Source: Bacteroidota bacterium (GTDB lineage: Bacteria > Bacteroidota > Bacteroidia > Chitinophagales > Chitinophagaceae). From it: a DNA stretch of 55,499 nucleotides. This document shows positions 42,414-51,141 of the stretch, one piece after another. The DNA lies in NCBI GenBank assembly GCA_023430465.1, contig JAEZAM010000107.1:1-55499 (forward strand), written 5' to 3'. Within the stretch, counting starts at the first letter, position 1. Each line of letters starts with the position of its first letter. The translations under genes and the position numbers were made by a program. A model generated the notes under the pieces. The model had not been told where the DNA came from and searched no databases. It was given only the letters and a program-made list of their open reading frames with translations.

Positions 42414-43766
42414 TTAGGCCACTACTTCTCTCGCATCCGCATAATGCGCCAGCCCGAAATTTCTTTTCAGCGCTTCATCCGGGTTCAGCACATGCCACTC
42501 GAACTCATCACGGAAATGCCGGATAGCTGCCGCAACCGGCCAGGCCGCCGCATCACCCAATGGACAGATCGTATTGCCCTCGATCTTGCGCTGGATATCC
42601 CAGAGCAGATCGATGTCACTGATCTTACCCATTCCCTTTTCCAGGCGCAACAACAACTTCTCCATCCATCCCGTACCCTCACGGCAGGGTGAACACTGAC
42701 CGCAACTCTCGTGGCGGTAAAACCGTGCGAGGGTATAGGTATGCTTCACGATACACTGATCTTCATCCAGCACTTCAAATCCTCCGGAGCCCATCATCGA
42801 TCCCGTTGCAAAGCCGCCATCGCTGAGGCTTTCATAGTTCATCATACGCTGCTCGCCCTTTGCAGTTTTCAGCAATAGGTTTGCCGGCAGTATGGGAACA
42901 GAAGAACCACCCGGAACACATGCTTTCAACCGCTTGCCATTGGCAATGCCGCCGCAATATTCATCACTGTAAATAAATTCTTCCACACTGATGGTCATAT
43001 CGATCTCGTAAACACCGGGCCGGTTGATATTGCCGCAGGCAGAAATGAGTTTTGTACCGGTTGATTTGCCCACGCCAATCTTTGCATACTCTTCACCGCC
43101 TTCATTGATGATGGGAACGACCGCCGCAATGGTTTCTACGTTGTTGACCACTGTGGGACAATCCCACACGCCTTTCACGGCAGGGAATGGTGGTTTGATT
43201 CGCGGATTACCGCGCTTGCCTTCCAGGGATTCGATCAGGGCCGTTTCTTCACCACAGATATAGGCGCCGGCGCCACGTTGTACATAAATCTCAAGTTCGT
43301 AGCCGGTGCCGAGAATATTTTTTCCAAGAAAACCATTGTTTTTCGCTTCCTGTATGGCCTGCTCGAGAATGTCAACGATCCAGGCATACTCGCCACGGAT
43401 GTAGATATAAGAACGATTGCTGCCAAGCGCAAATGATGACACGATCATTCCTTCAATGAGCAGGTGGGGAATGAACTCCATCAGGTAGCGGTCCTTGAAG
43501 GTTCCGGGTTCGGACTCATCTGCGTTGACTACAAGATAACGGGGCACGCCTTCGGGTTTGGCAAGGAAGCTCCATTTCATCCCTGTAGGGAAACCAGCAC
43601 CACCACGACCACGCAAGCCACTTTTCTTCACTTCTTCTGTGACGGCATCAGGCGCCATGGTCTTCAGTGCCTTCTCCACACTGCGATAACCACCTTCCCT
43701 CCGGTACACATCGAAGTATCGGATATTCTCTACGTGTGCTTTTTCAAGTAAAAGTTTTCTACCCAT
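42414..43766 (-). CDS. nuoF: NADH-quinone oxidoreductase subunit F
   Basis: 450 residues. GLRGRGGAGFPTGMKWSF is the NADH/FMN site, GAGAYICGEETALIESLEGK is the FMN-binding loop, and SCGQCSPCREGTGWMEK plus a later Cys (NTICPLGD) hold cluster N3. It accepts electrons from NADH and passes them via NuoE/NuoG. It lies between nuoE (77-base gap with an inverted repeat) and the GxxExxY cassette. Confidence 0.96.
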   Translation of the reverse strand: MGRKLLLEKAHVENIRYFDVYRREGGYRSVEKALKTMAPDAVTEEVKKSGLRGRGGAGFPTGMKWSFLAKPEGVPRYLVVNADESEPGTFKDRYLMEFIPHLLIEGMIVSSFALGSNRSYIYIRGEYAWIVDILEQAIQEAKNNGFLGKNILGTGYELEIYVQRGAGAYICGEETALIESLEGKRGNPRIKPPFPAVKGVWDCPTVVNNVETIAAVVPIINEGGEEYAKIGVGKSTGTKLISACGNINRPGVYEIDMTISVEEFIYSDEYCGGIANGKRLKACVPGGSSVPILPANLLLKTAKGEQRMMNYESLSDGGFATGSMMGSGGFEVLDEDQCIVKHTYTLARFYRHESCGQCSPCREGTGWMEKLLLRLEKGMGKISDIDLLWDIQRKIEGNTICPLGDAAAWPVAAAIRHFRDEFEWHVLNPDEALKRNFGLAHYADAREVVA

Positions 43767-43778
43767 TTTAGTTAAGTC

Positions 43779-43830
43779 AAAATGAAAAAGTGAAAATTAA
43801 AAGGTTTGCTGTGCACTTCTTTTTCATTTT
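43779..43830. repeat. Inverted repeat in the nuoE-nuoF gap
   Basis: AAAATGAAAAAGTG (43779-43792) pairs with CACTTCTTTTTCATTTT (43814-43830) with a two-base bulge, followed by TTTTTAATCTTTAATTC. It could form a hairpin in the nuo transcript and act as a processing site or weak terminator. Confidence 0.45.
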
Positions 43831-43843
43831 CAATTTTTAATCT

Positions 43844-44347
43844 TTAATTCTGTATACGCTCCGCATCTTTCCTGCACTCAGCGATGATCTCATCCACTTT
43901 TGCTTTGGTCAGATGCTCTTTGTAATGTTTCCCCAGTTGCATCATCGGCGCATAACCGCAGGCACCGAGACATTCAACGGTTTTCAGTGTGAACATACCG
44001 TCTGCGGTAGTTTCACCCGGACGAATATTCAGTTTTTCACTGATATAGGCAATGATATCATCACAGCCTCGCACCATGCATGGGCCTGTCTGGCAAACTT
44101 CAAACATGTATTTACCGACGGGCTTCAGGTTGAACATGCTGTAGAAGGTTGCCACCTCGTACACTTCAATCGGCGTGATATCAAGAAGACCGGCCACATA
44201 ATCCATCACGGGCACATCGAGCCAGCCACCAAACTCCTGCTGAGCAAGGTGCAGTACAGGTATGAGCGCGCTCTTCTGACGCCCATCCGGGTATCGGCCC
44301 TTAATAGCCTGAACTTCCTGTAATTTTTCTGTCGAAAATGTTATCAT
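43844..44347 (-). CDS. nuoE: NADH-quinone oxidoreductase subunit E
   Basis: 167 residues of thioredoxin-like fold. The [2Fe-2S] cluster N1a ligands are CQTGPC and CLGAC, the classic C-x4-C and C-x3-C sets. EVATFYSMFNLKPVGKYMFE is typical. It works with NuoF as the NADH-oxidising tip of complex I. The start is 106 bases downstream of nuoD, with a repeat in the gap. Confidence 0.96.
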   Translation of the reverse strand: MITFSTEKLQEVQAIKGRYPDGRQKSALIPVLHLAQQEFGGWLDVPVMDYVAGLLDITPIEVYEVATFYSMFNLKPVGKYMFEVCQTGPCMVRGCDDIIAYISEKLNIRPGETTADGMFTLKTVECLGACGYAPMMQLGKHYKEHLTKAKVDEIIAECRKDAERIQN

Positions 44348-44368
44348 GAAATCTTATTCCTTTTATTG

Positions 44369-44408
44369 TTTCACGCAAAGACGCAAAGTGAGCAAAGGAC
44401 GCAAAGGA
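44369..44408. repeat. Solo CACGCAAAG repeat in the nuoD-nuoE gap
   Basis: TTTCACGCAAAGACGCAAAG followed by TGAGCAAAGGACGCAAAG matches the left end at 41914-41950 with one mismatch and one added base, in the same orientation. It is followed by a short tandem CCAGCATCCAGCATCC. No nuclease gene accompanies it, so it may be a solo end left after loss of a cassette. Confidence 0.7.
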
Positions 44409-44452
44409 TCAAGTATCAGGCGTCCAGCATCCAGCATCCCATATCACGCGTC

Positions 44453-45676
44453 CTATCCGTCCATCTCTCCTGCTATCAGGTTCAGGCTGCTCATTACCAT
44501 GATCGCATCACTGAGCATACCACCCTTTATCAACTCCTCGAATGCCTGGTAGTAAATGAAGCAGGGTCTCCGGAAATGCAGGCGGAACGGCGTACGGCCG
44601 CCATCGCTTACCAGGTAAAAACCCAACTCGCCATTTCCACCTTCCACGGCATTATATACCTCACCGGCCGGCATATCGATCTCACCCATGATGATCTTGA
44701 AATGCCAGATCAGCGCTTCCATCTTGGTATATACATCCTTCTTCTCGGGTAAATAGTACTCTGGTACATCCGCATGATACACCTCGGCATCCGCACCCTT
44801 GAACTCCTGTACCTTCTGATAAGCCTGGCGGATGATGCTGAGTGATTCCCACATTTCCTTATTGCGAACAAGGAATCGATCATAGCAATCCCCGGTAGTA
44901 CCAACAGGTACGTTGAACTGGAAGTCCTCGTAGCTGCTATATGGGTTGTGAATACGAACATCGTAATCCACGCCGGCAGCGCGAAGATTGGGACCGGTAA
45001 AGCCATAGTTGAGCGCACGCTCTGCGCTTATTGCGCCTACACCCATGTTCCGCTCCATGAAGATGCGGTTGCGGGTAAAGAGGTTCTCAAACTCCGTCAG
45101 CACCCTTGGATATTCGTCGAGGAATTTTTCAATTTTCCGGAAAGCAATGTCATTGAAATTCCTTTCAAAGCCACCGATGCGGCCGATATTGGTCGTCAGT
45201 CGCGATCCGCAGACCTCTTCATAAATTTCATAGATGAGCTCCCGATACTGCATTACATAGAGGAAGCCGGTGTACGCACCGCTATCCACGCCCATGATGG
45301 AACTGCAGATAAGGTGATCGGAGATGCGGGCAAGCTCCATGATGATCACACGGAGATAGTCCACACGTTTGGGCGTTTTGACACCCAGCAGCTTCTCGCA
45401 CGTGAGGTGCCAGCCCATGTTATTGATCGGGGAAGAGCAGTAGTTCAGCCGGTCGGTAAGCGGCGTAATCTGGTAAAGCGGGCGCCGCTCAGCGATCTTC
45501 TCGAAAGCGCGGTGAATGTAGCCTACTGTCTGTTCGGTCGATACGATCCGTTCACCATCGAGCTCAAGTATATTTTGCATCACGCCGTGAGTCGCCGGGT
45601 GTGTGGGGCCCAGGTTTAGCGTGGTAGTGGTCTTTTCTATACTTCCTTCCGGAAGTCTTATATGCTGTTCAGACAT
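44453..45676 (-). CDS. nuoD: NADH-quinone oxidoreductase subunit D
   Basis: 407 residues from the ATG at 45676 (MSEQHIRLPEGSIEKTTTTL); a TTG seven codons up is less likely. NLGPTHPATHGVMQNILELD is the family signature near the quinone site; IGRIGGFERNFNDIAFRKIE and the terminal SLNLIAGEMDG follow. It forms the quinone-binding site together with NuoB. It is complete. Confidence 0.96.
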   Translation of the reverse strand: MSEQHIRLPEGSIEKTTTTLNLGPTHPATHGVMQNILELDGERIVSTEQTVGYIHRAFEKIAERRPLYQITPLTDRLNYCSSPINNMGWHLTCEKLLGVKTPKRVDYLRVIIMELARISDHLICSSIMGVDSGAYTGFLYVMQYRELIYEIYEEVCGSRLTTNIGRIGGFERNFNDIAFRKIEKFLDEYPRVLTEFENLFTRNRIFMERNMGVGAISAERALNYGFTGPNLRAAGVDYDVRIHNPYSSYEDFQFNVPVGTTGDCYDRFLVRNKEMWESLSIIRQAYQKVQEFKGADAEVYHADVPEYYLPEKKDVYTKMEALIWHFKIIMGEIDMPAGEVYNAVEGGNGELGFYLVSDGGRTPFRLHFRRPCFIYYQAFEELIKGGMLSDAIMVMSSLNLIAGEMDG

Positions 45677-45721
45677 GGTTGATAGTGCAAATTTCAAATA
45701 ATGCTTCCGCAGAGCGGCTGC

Positions 45722-46312
45722 TTACACGATGTTGTCTCCTACATTATCTTTTTCGGCTTCTACGATAGTGCCGTGATCTGTTTTTTCTGTTCCATAACCG
45801 ATCGTACCGCCGCGTCCGAACATTTCATCATCCTTGTCTACCCTCGTCTGATCTTCCAGCGGGTATTGTTTTCGCATGGGGAAATAATCCATCTCGTCTA
45901 CGTTCAGTATGCGCTTCAGGTTGGGATGGCCGATGAAGTTGACTCCATAGAAATCATAAGTCTCGCGCTCCATCCAGTTGGCCGCAGAGAAAAGATTTGT
46001 GGCGGTGTAGATGTCGGGCTTATTGATGTCGGTAAACACCTTGTACCGGATGCGGATATTGTCTTCCAGGTTATGGAGATGATAGATCACACCAAGCTCA
46101 GCGCCCTTGTTATCGGGATAGTGAATGCCACAGAGATCGGTCATGAAGCGAAATTTCAGTTCGGGATCTTCGGAGAGAAAGTTCAGGACCTTGAGATTGA
46201 TCTCTTTGTTTGACACAAAGGTGAGCATCCCATAAGGCTCATCGAATCCGTAGAGTTCTTCCCCGAATTTTTCGGTCAGTTTCAGTTTTATGTGTTCGTT
46301 GGTCAATGCCAT
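45722..46312 (-). CDS. nuoC: NADH-quinone oxidoreductase subunit C
   Basis: 196 residues with the 30-kDa subunit signature ERETYDFYGVNFIGHPNLKR-ILNVDEMDYFPMRK. It is a separate protein rather than the NuoCD fusion of enterobacteria. It supports the NuoD/NuoB core. The start is 22 bases after nuoB and its stop is 45 bases before nuoD. Confidence 0.95.
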   Translation of the reverse strand: MALTNEHIKLKLTEKFGEELYGFDEPYGMLTFVSNKEINLKVLNFLSEDPELKFRFMTDLCGIHYPDNKGAELGVIYHLHNLEDNIRIRYKVFTDINKPDIYTATNLFSAANWMERETYDFYGVNFIGHPNLKRILNVDEMDYFPMRKQYPLEDQTRVDKDDEMFGRGGTIGYGTEKTDHGTIVEAEKDNVGDNIV

Positions 46313-46334
46313 GTCGGTATAGCTTTATCCTGGG

Positions 46335-46919
46335 TTACTGGATGCCGTAGCTTTCCAGCAGTGCCTTATATTGTTCGCTGTTTCTTCTCCGGAGGCTTTC
46401 TTTTCCTACCAGGTCCTGTACCCGCATCACGCCATCGATGATCGCCTCCGGCCGCGGTGGGCATCCGGGTACATATACGTCCACCGGTACAACCTGGTCG
46501 ATCCCCTGCAAAACGCTGTACGTGTCAAATACACCGCCGCTGGAAGCGCAGGCACCCACTGCCATCACCCATCTGGGTTCGGCCATTTGGAGGTATACCT
46601 GTTTTACAACGGGACCCATCTTCTTTGCGATCGTACCCATTACCATCAGCAGGTCACATTGGCGTGGTGAGAATCCAACACGCTCACTGCCGAACCGGGC
46701 GAGGTCATAGTGGGAGCCCATGGTTGCCATGAATTCAATGCCGCAGCAGGACGTGGCGAAAGGAAGTGGCCAGATGGAGTTTTTTCGGGCAAGTCCGATG
46801 ACGCTGTTCAGCGAGGTGGCGAAAAAACCTTCGCCCTGGTGGCCGGCCGGCATATCAACGATGCTGATATCCGAGACCAACTCTTTTTTCTTGATATTAT
46901 ATGATACTGGACGAGACAT
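46335..46919 (-). CDS. nuoB: NADH-quinone oxidoreductase subunit B
   Basis: 194 residues. The N2 cluster ligands are the adjacent Cys pair in ATSCCGIEF, Cys in GACASSGG and Cys in VPGCPPRPE. Cluster N2 is the last redox centre before quinone. It lies 104 bases after nuoA, the longest gap at the front of the operon, in which nothing clear is seen. Confidence 0.96.
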   Translation of the reverse strand: MSRPVSYNIKKKELVSDISIVDMPAGHQGEGFFATSLNSVIGLARKNSIWPLPFATSCCGIEFMATMGSHYDLARFGSERVGFSPRQCDLLMVMGTIAKKMGPVVKQVYLQMAEPRWVMAVGACASSGGVFDTYSVLQGIDQVVPVDVYVPGCPPRPEAIIDGVMRVQDLVGKESLRRRNSEQYKALLESYGIQ

Positions 46920-47023
46920 AATTCTGAAATTAATGTGTTGATTAGAAGTGTTTCAGCTCCATCATTTACAACAATAATGGTGCTCATGAGTTCCGGGTCA
47001 GGTTAATTTTATGACCGGGATCA

Positions 47024-47419
47024 TCAATCTTCCCACTTCAATGCGCCCTTTTTGACGATGTAGGTAAATCCGCAGAGGAAAAAGCCTACGAACATCAGAA
47101 CGGCCCAGAAACCATCCCACCCTAATTCTTTGAAATTCACAGCATAAGGGTAGAAAAAGATCACTTCAACATCGAAAAGAACGAATAATATCGCTGTAAG
47201 AAAGTATTTGATGGCCATGGGCTGGCGGGCATCACCATGGGTCTCAATACCACTCGCAAATGTTTGTAATTTATCGGCAGTTCGGCGCTTCGGACCCAGC
47301 AGATGGGTAAGTACCATCAGGAAAACAACAAGACCTACTGCAAATGCTACCTGTAGCGCAACCGGGAGATAGGAACCGGCGGTAGCAACGGATGGATTTA
47401 TCTGGAGTAAATGGATCAT
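47024..47419 (-). CDS. nuoA: NADH-quinone oxidoreductase subunit A
   Basis: 131 residues with three helices. FASGIETHGDARQPMAIKYF and LFDVEVIFFYPYAVNFKELG are family signatures, including the acidic residues of helix 2. It is the first gene of the nuo operon. A -7-like box TATTTTTG lies about 35 bases before its start, next to the terminator of the preceding gene. Confidence 0.95.
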   Translation of the reverse strand: MIHLLQINPSVATAGSYLPVALQVAFAVGLVVFLMVLTHLLGPKRRTADKLQTFASGIETHGDARQPMAIKYFLTAILFVLFDVEVIFFYPYAVNFKELGWDGFWAVLMFVGFFLCGFTYIVKKGALKWED

Positions 47420-47439
47420 AATCTGGCGCCTGCAGGCAG

Positions 47440-47462
47440 TTTTTGCCTTATCGGCAAAAATA
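47440..47462 (-). promoter_or_regulatory. Likely nuo operon promoter inside an inverted repeat
   Basis: Minus strand TATTTTTG (47455-47462) is a perfect TAnnTTTG box; no -33 partner is clear. It overlaps one arm of TTTTTGCC / GGCAAAAA (47440-47447, 47453-47460). The transcript would have a leader of about 30 bases. Confidence 0.45.
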
Positions 47463-47503
47463 AGGTAGCAATATCAATAATCCTATTTCTGAACAGTATA
47501 TAC

Positions 47504-47533
47504 AAAAAGGGCCGGTCATGCTGACCGGCCCTT
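47504..47533 (-). terminator. Terminator of the TPR gene operon
   Basis: A 10-bp perfect stem GGGCCGGTCA / TGACCGGCCC (47509-47531) with loop TGC is followed on the minus strand by TTTTTGTA. It separates the TPR operon from the nuo operon. Confidence 0.92.
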
Positions 47534-47553
47534 GCTATAAATTTACACGAAAA

Positions 47554-49281
47554 TTATTGTGACCCGCTGCCACTGCCTCCGCTGTTACCCGGCTTAGGCT
47601 TCACCGCCGACTTTGGCTGCTGTGGCGCAGCACGCTGCGGTGCGGGTTTCGACAATGTCTCGATATTTTTCTGAATACTTTCCGCTACTGCAGGATCCTT
47701 GGTGGCACTCTTCATCACTTTCAGGTATTCAACCGCCTTCGGTCTGTCGTTCTTGGAGAGGTGATAGTTTGCCAGGAAATACGAGGCGCTCGAAATCTGC
47801 TTCGCATACTTGGCTGTATCCTTCTGCGCGAACTCCAGGAGTTTCATTGCTGCTGGCATGGCAATGCTGTCTTTTTTGACGGTGTCAATCAGGCTGGCAT
47901 TGTTGAATGACCATTCCCAGCCAAATTCCTGGTCGGGAAATTTGGCAGCCACTACCTGGAAGATCTCATATGATTTCGCGTAATCCTTGCCGCGATAGTT
48001 AGCAATACCCGCTGCAAACAGGTCATTGATCGTTGGCTCTGGTTTCAACTTCAGCAACTCGTCGTGCAGGGCAGCTTCTTTATCATACTGCTTCCGGCCA
48101 CCGAAGAAAGCGATACCGCTTTTCAGCAATTCGATTTTGTTGTCAATAACAGTATCAGCTTTTACACCTTCGAGATAGCTGGCAAGCACCTGTGCTTCTT
48201 CGCCGGGGATTGCGGAGTAGATATCAGCTTTCAACCGATAGTCAAGCGCAATGATCTCATCCTCTTTTGCCTTTGCAAAATAATCATCGATGTATTTACG
48301 GGCTGCAGCCGTGTCTTTCTTTTGCACATAAGAATCTGCGATCAGTTTATAGGTGCGGGCACGTGTGGCAGCACCAGCCTGTGCAATGATGTTCTGTGCA
48401 CCGGCAATTGCCTGGTCATAGTCCTTCCGGGCCCACCGCGTCTGTACGCGCAGGTAGTCGTTCTGTGGATCAGGGTCTGTATTGGCAATGAATTTTTTTG
48501 CAAACTCCTCGGCTGCTGTGAAGTCAAGACGTCCAAGCTTGTAATAATACAGATCATAGTATGCAGGCGCAAACCTTGGATCTTTCGCCACAGCATCATT
48601 CAGGTACTTTTCATACAGGTCCCAGTTGCGCTGGCTGTTGAACAATTGTGCCATGCGATGATAGGCCGGTGCGAAGTTCGGATTTGCATCAATTGCCTTC
48701 TGGTAATTGGTGAACGCAAGTCCACCTGCTTCACCGGGTTTTGACTTACGGTATGCATTACCGAGGTTCAGGAAGATCTCTGCATTCTTTGGATCGCGTG
48801 CAGCGGCTGCCTCCAGTTTCTCGATAGCGTAAGTGATATTACCGATCTTTTCTTTATCGGTGTAGGTATTGGTAATAGCCCGACCTACCGCATTCAGTAT
48901 GGTTGGGTCATCGCCTTTCTTTCCACGCGTCATGGTAATGGCGGCTTCGAAGCGCTGCTGCGCTTCACTGATTTTTTTATCCATCAGTTCCACCTGGCCC
49001 ATTCCGACGATTACAAGGGGTGCATTGGCGCTGGCGAGCAGGGCTTTTTCATATACGGCTTTAGCGCCGGCCTTGTCGTCCATAGCGATATGCGTCTGTC
49101 CAAGCCAGTATGTTGCATCGATGTTGTTCGGGTTGGAAGCAAGCAACTTTTCAAAAGTAGCTTTTGCGCTCTTGAACCGCTCAGCATAGAGATCGTTCAC
49201 TCCATCCTGAACAGATTGTGCCCGTACGACACCAATCGATAGCAGGCCTGCAATCAAAATTGTTATGGAAGCTCTCATCAT
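47554..49281 (-). CDS. Secreted TPR-repeat protein
   Basis: 575 residues with a signal peptide (MMRASITILIAGLLSIGVVR-AQ). Repeated 34-residue helical pairs follow, such as KATFEKLLASNPNNIDATYW and AVYEKALLASANAPLVIVGM, over most of the length, so about a dozen TPR-like units. The C-terminus is Pro/Ala/Gly/Ser-rich (APQRAAPQQPKSAVKPKPGN). It is a periplasmic scaffold that probably works with the PstS-like lipoprotein and small membrane protein upstream. In related genomes such genes often stand next to the exb-tonB operon; here they are about 16 kb away. Confidence 0.85.
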   Translation of the reverse strand: MMRASITILIAGLLSIGVVRAQSVQDGVNDLYAERFKSAKATFEKLLASNPNNIDATYWLGQTHIAMDDKAGAKAVYEKALLASANAPLVIVGMGQVELMDKKISEAQQRFEAAITMTRGKKGDDPTILNAVGRAITNTYTDKEKIGNITYAIEKLEAAAARDPKNAEIFLNLGNAYRKSKPGEAGGLAFTNYQKAIDANPNFAPAYHRMAQLFNSQRNWDLYEKYLNDAVAKDPRFAPAYYDLYYYKLGRLDFTAAEEFAKKFIANTDPDPQNDYLRVQTRWARKDYDQAIAGAQNIIAQAGAATRARTYKLIADSYVQKKDTAAARKYIDDYFAKAKEDEIIALDYRLKADIYSAIPGEEAQVLASYLEGVKADTVIDNKIELLKSGIAFFGGRKQYDKEAALHDELLKLKPEPTINDLFAAGIANYRGKDYAKSYEIFQVVAAKFPDQEFGWEWSFNNASLIDTVKKDSIAMPAAMKLLEFAQKDTAKYAKQISSASYFLANYHLSKNDRPKAVEYLKVMKSATKDPAVAESIQKNIETLSKPAPQRAAPQQPKSAVKPKPGNSGGSGSGSQ

Positions 49282-49323
49282 TACTTTCCTTTTTTTTAAG
49301 CGTTGTAAATATAATGTCTTTCA

Positions 49324-50250
49324 CTAATCACGCAGCCTTACAGGGCGGCTAATAAAATTGTTTCTTGCCGGGACCAGGTAGGCACGTTTAAATATCAACT
49401 GTCCAATCTGCTCTGTCAAAAAATCTGTGAACCCTTTTCCTAACCCCAGGTGCTTTTCTTTGCGTATGTATACCAAATCACGTACCATAGGGTAAGTTTG
49501 GAGGTAAATATTTGTCTGTACCGGGTGAACGTAAAGCCCGGCAGTATCAATGCTTTCGAGCCGGGCAATTTTAACTTTTTGAAGGAAACTTATCTGCGAA
49601 CTATCCTCCTTATTCCCGATCCAGCTTACCCCTATAAAACCCACGGCATTAGGGGTTTTGCTCACATAATCGATAACGCCCTCGCTACTCGTTGCCGCCA
49701 CTGCGCTTTTTGTCAAAGAATTGCCTTTCAATATAGAATCGACGATATACCGCACCGTGCTGGTTGCCTGTACTCCGTCAAATACCGGGATTAAATTTTT
49801 CTTAAAGCCCCCGGTCAGTATCTCCTTCACATCCGGCATCGAGAACAGTGTATCAGGCGAAGCCGGATTCACGATCACCGCCACCGCATCTCTTGCCACA
49901 ACCAGTTGTGCAGGCTGCAGCCGCAACGAATCAATGATGAATTTTTCCTCCGCCTTGTTGTATCCCCTCGTTGCAATGACCACCCGCACTGAATCATTGA
50001 AAATATCCCGCAGACAATCCGCCTCCGGTTTATATGTCACACGAATGTTTGTTGCCGGGTTATTGGACTCATAAACGGCCACCAGTTCATCGATCACCGG
50101 CCGGAATGATTCATCCGCACTTACATTGATCGTCCCGCGCAACGGCGTATCCGGCATCTGCTTTTCCTTTTCGCTGTAAGAGGTACACCCGGCAAGCATC
50201 CAGATCAATCCAATCACGAAGGCAAGAGCAGCTAATGTCTGTACTCTCAT
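49324..50250 (-). CDS. PstS-like substrate-binding lipoprotein
   Basis: 308 residues with a lipoprotein signal (IGLIWMLAGC, Cys about 22). The fold is that of phosphate-type binding proteins: GTINVSADESFRPVIDELVA at the front, AVAVIVNPASPDTLFSMPDV at the middle, and VGFIGVSWIGNK. No permease or ATPase genes lie nearby, so it probably has a structural or sensing role rather than ABC uptake. It overlaps the small membrane protein gene by four bases (ATGA) and is followed by the TPR gene. Confidence 0.85.
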   Translation of the reverse strand: MRVQTLAALAFVIGLIWMLAGCTSYSEKEKQMPDTPLRGTINVSADESFRPVIDELVAVYESNNPATNIRVTYKPEADCLRDIFNDSVRVVIATRGYNKAEEKFIIDSLRLQPAQLVVARDAVAVIVNPASPDTLFSMPDVKEILTGGFKKNLIPVFDGVQATSTVRYIVDSILKGNSLTKSAVAATSSEGVIDYVSKTPNAVGFIGVSWIGNKEDSSQISFLQKVKIARLESIDTAGLYVHPVQTNIYLQTYPMVRDLVYIRKEKHLGLGKGFTDFLTEQIGQLIFKRAYLVPARNNFISRPVRLRD

Positions 50251-50486
50251 GCCTGTTTCGTTTTTTTATAACCCCTGTATATTCTCCATCCACCGTAGAA
50301 CACACAGACAACACCAAACAGTTTGTCGAGGTAATTCGGTGGAAACCGTTCGTTGAAACTCATGTCATAGTACTCCCTGAAAAAGAAGAAAAATCCTGCA
50401 AGGATGATCATGCTACCTACAGCATAATCCATCACTGCACGCATCTTCAGCGCCTGCTTTTGTCGGTTGTTTTCCTTTTCAGTCAT
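50247..50486 (-). CDS. Small two-helix membrane protein of unknown function
   Basis: 79 residues. A charged N-terminus (MTEKENNRQKQALKMRAVMD) is followed by helix YAVGSMIILAGFFFFF and a second helix LFGVVCVFYGGWRIYRGYKK. No known family is recognised. It is the first gene of an operon with the PstS-like and TPR genes, overlapping the next gene by four bases. Likely inner-membrane partner of those periplasmic proteins. Confidence 0.75.
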   Translation of the reverse strand: MTEKENNRQKQALKMRAVMDYAVGSMIILAGFFFFFREYYDMSFNERFPPNYLDKLFGVVCVFYGGWRIYRGYKKTKQA

Positions 50487-50649
50487 TCCACTTTATTGAC
50501 GGGGTTGGCAAATTATTGATTTTTTGTTGTTTCCCGTTACATATGATGCATTAGAATGCCCTAATCCATACTATCATTTCGTTAACGTTCCTGCCGCAAT
50601 AGCTCGTTGGTTCCCTGCGGGGCTGGGCGCTATTGATTATCTTCGCGCG

Positions 50650-51141
50650 ATGAAAATATTGATGGTCTGCCTCGGAAATATCTGCCGCTCCCCGCTGGCC
50701 GAGGGCATACTCCGTAAAAAAGCCGCAGCAGCGGGCCTCGACTGGCAGGTGGATAGCGCGGGGACTAATGGCTACCATATCGGGGAAGCACCGCACAAGC
50801 TCTCGCAGAAAGTCGCCCGCCTGAATGGGATCGATATCTGTGAGCAACGCGCCCGCCAGTTTGAACGCAGGGATTTTGCCAACTATGACCTGATCTATGC
50901 CCTGGCAAATGATGTGATGGATGATATCCGCCGCATTGCCGGCAGCGATTTTGACAGCAACAAGGCAAAATTGATCATGGATGAATTGCACCCCGGATCC
51001 GGCATGGATGTACCTGATCCCTGGTATGGAACCGAACCCGGCTACCATGATGTTTACCGGATGATCGACGAGGTATGTGACGCGATCATTCGTAACCACA
51101 GCTCCTTTTCCCCAATAACAAAAAGCATTCAACATGGCTAA
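50650..51141 (+). CDS. Low-molecular-weight protein-tyrosine phosphatase
   Basis: 163 residues from the ATG at 50650 (MKILMVCLGNICRSPLAEGI); the frame extends 42 residues further up without a good start. The active site is Cys7-x5-Arg13-Ser14, and the general acid is Asp123 in VPDPWYG. It dephosphorylates tyrosine on proteins, perhaps in exopolysaccharide control, or arginine-phosphate. It overlaps hisS by 8 bases, which couples its expression to that of histidyl-tRNA synthetase. A TATCTTCG box lies five bases before the start (50638-50645). Confidence 0.9.
   Translation: MKILMVCLGNICRSPLAEGILRKKAAAAGLDWQVDSAGTNGYHIGEAPHKLSQKVARLNGIDICEQRARQFERRDFANYDLIYALANDVMDDIRRIAGSDFDSNKAKLIMDELHPGSGMDVPDPWYGTEPGYHDVYRMIDEVCDAIIRNHSSFSPITKSIQHG

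Noticed and set aside
41914..44408. CRISPR-like array of CACGCAAAG repeats
   Set aside because: Copies are few, of different orientation and length, with genes rather than uniform spacers between them, and no cas genes are near.
46920..47023. Hairpin CCGGGTCA / TGACCGGG in the nuoB-nuoA gap
   Set aside because: The arms do not pair fully and no T run follows, so it is not supported as a terminator.
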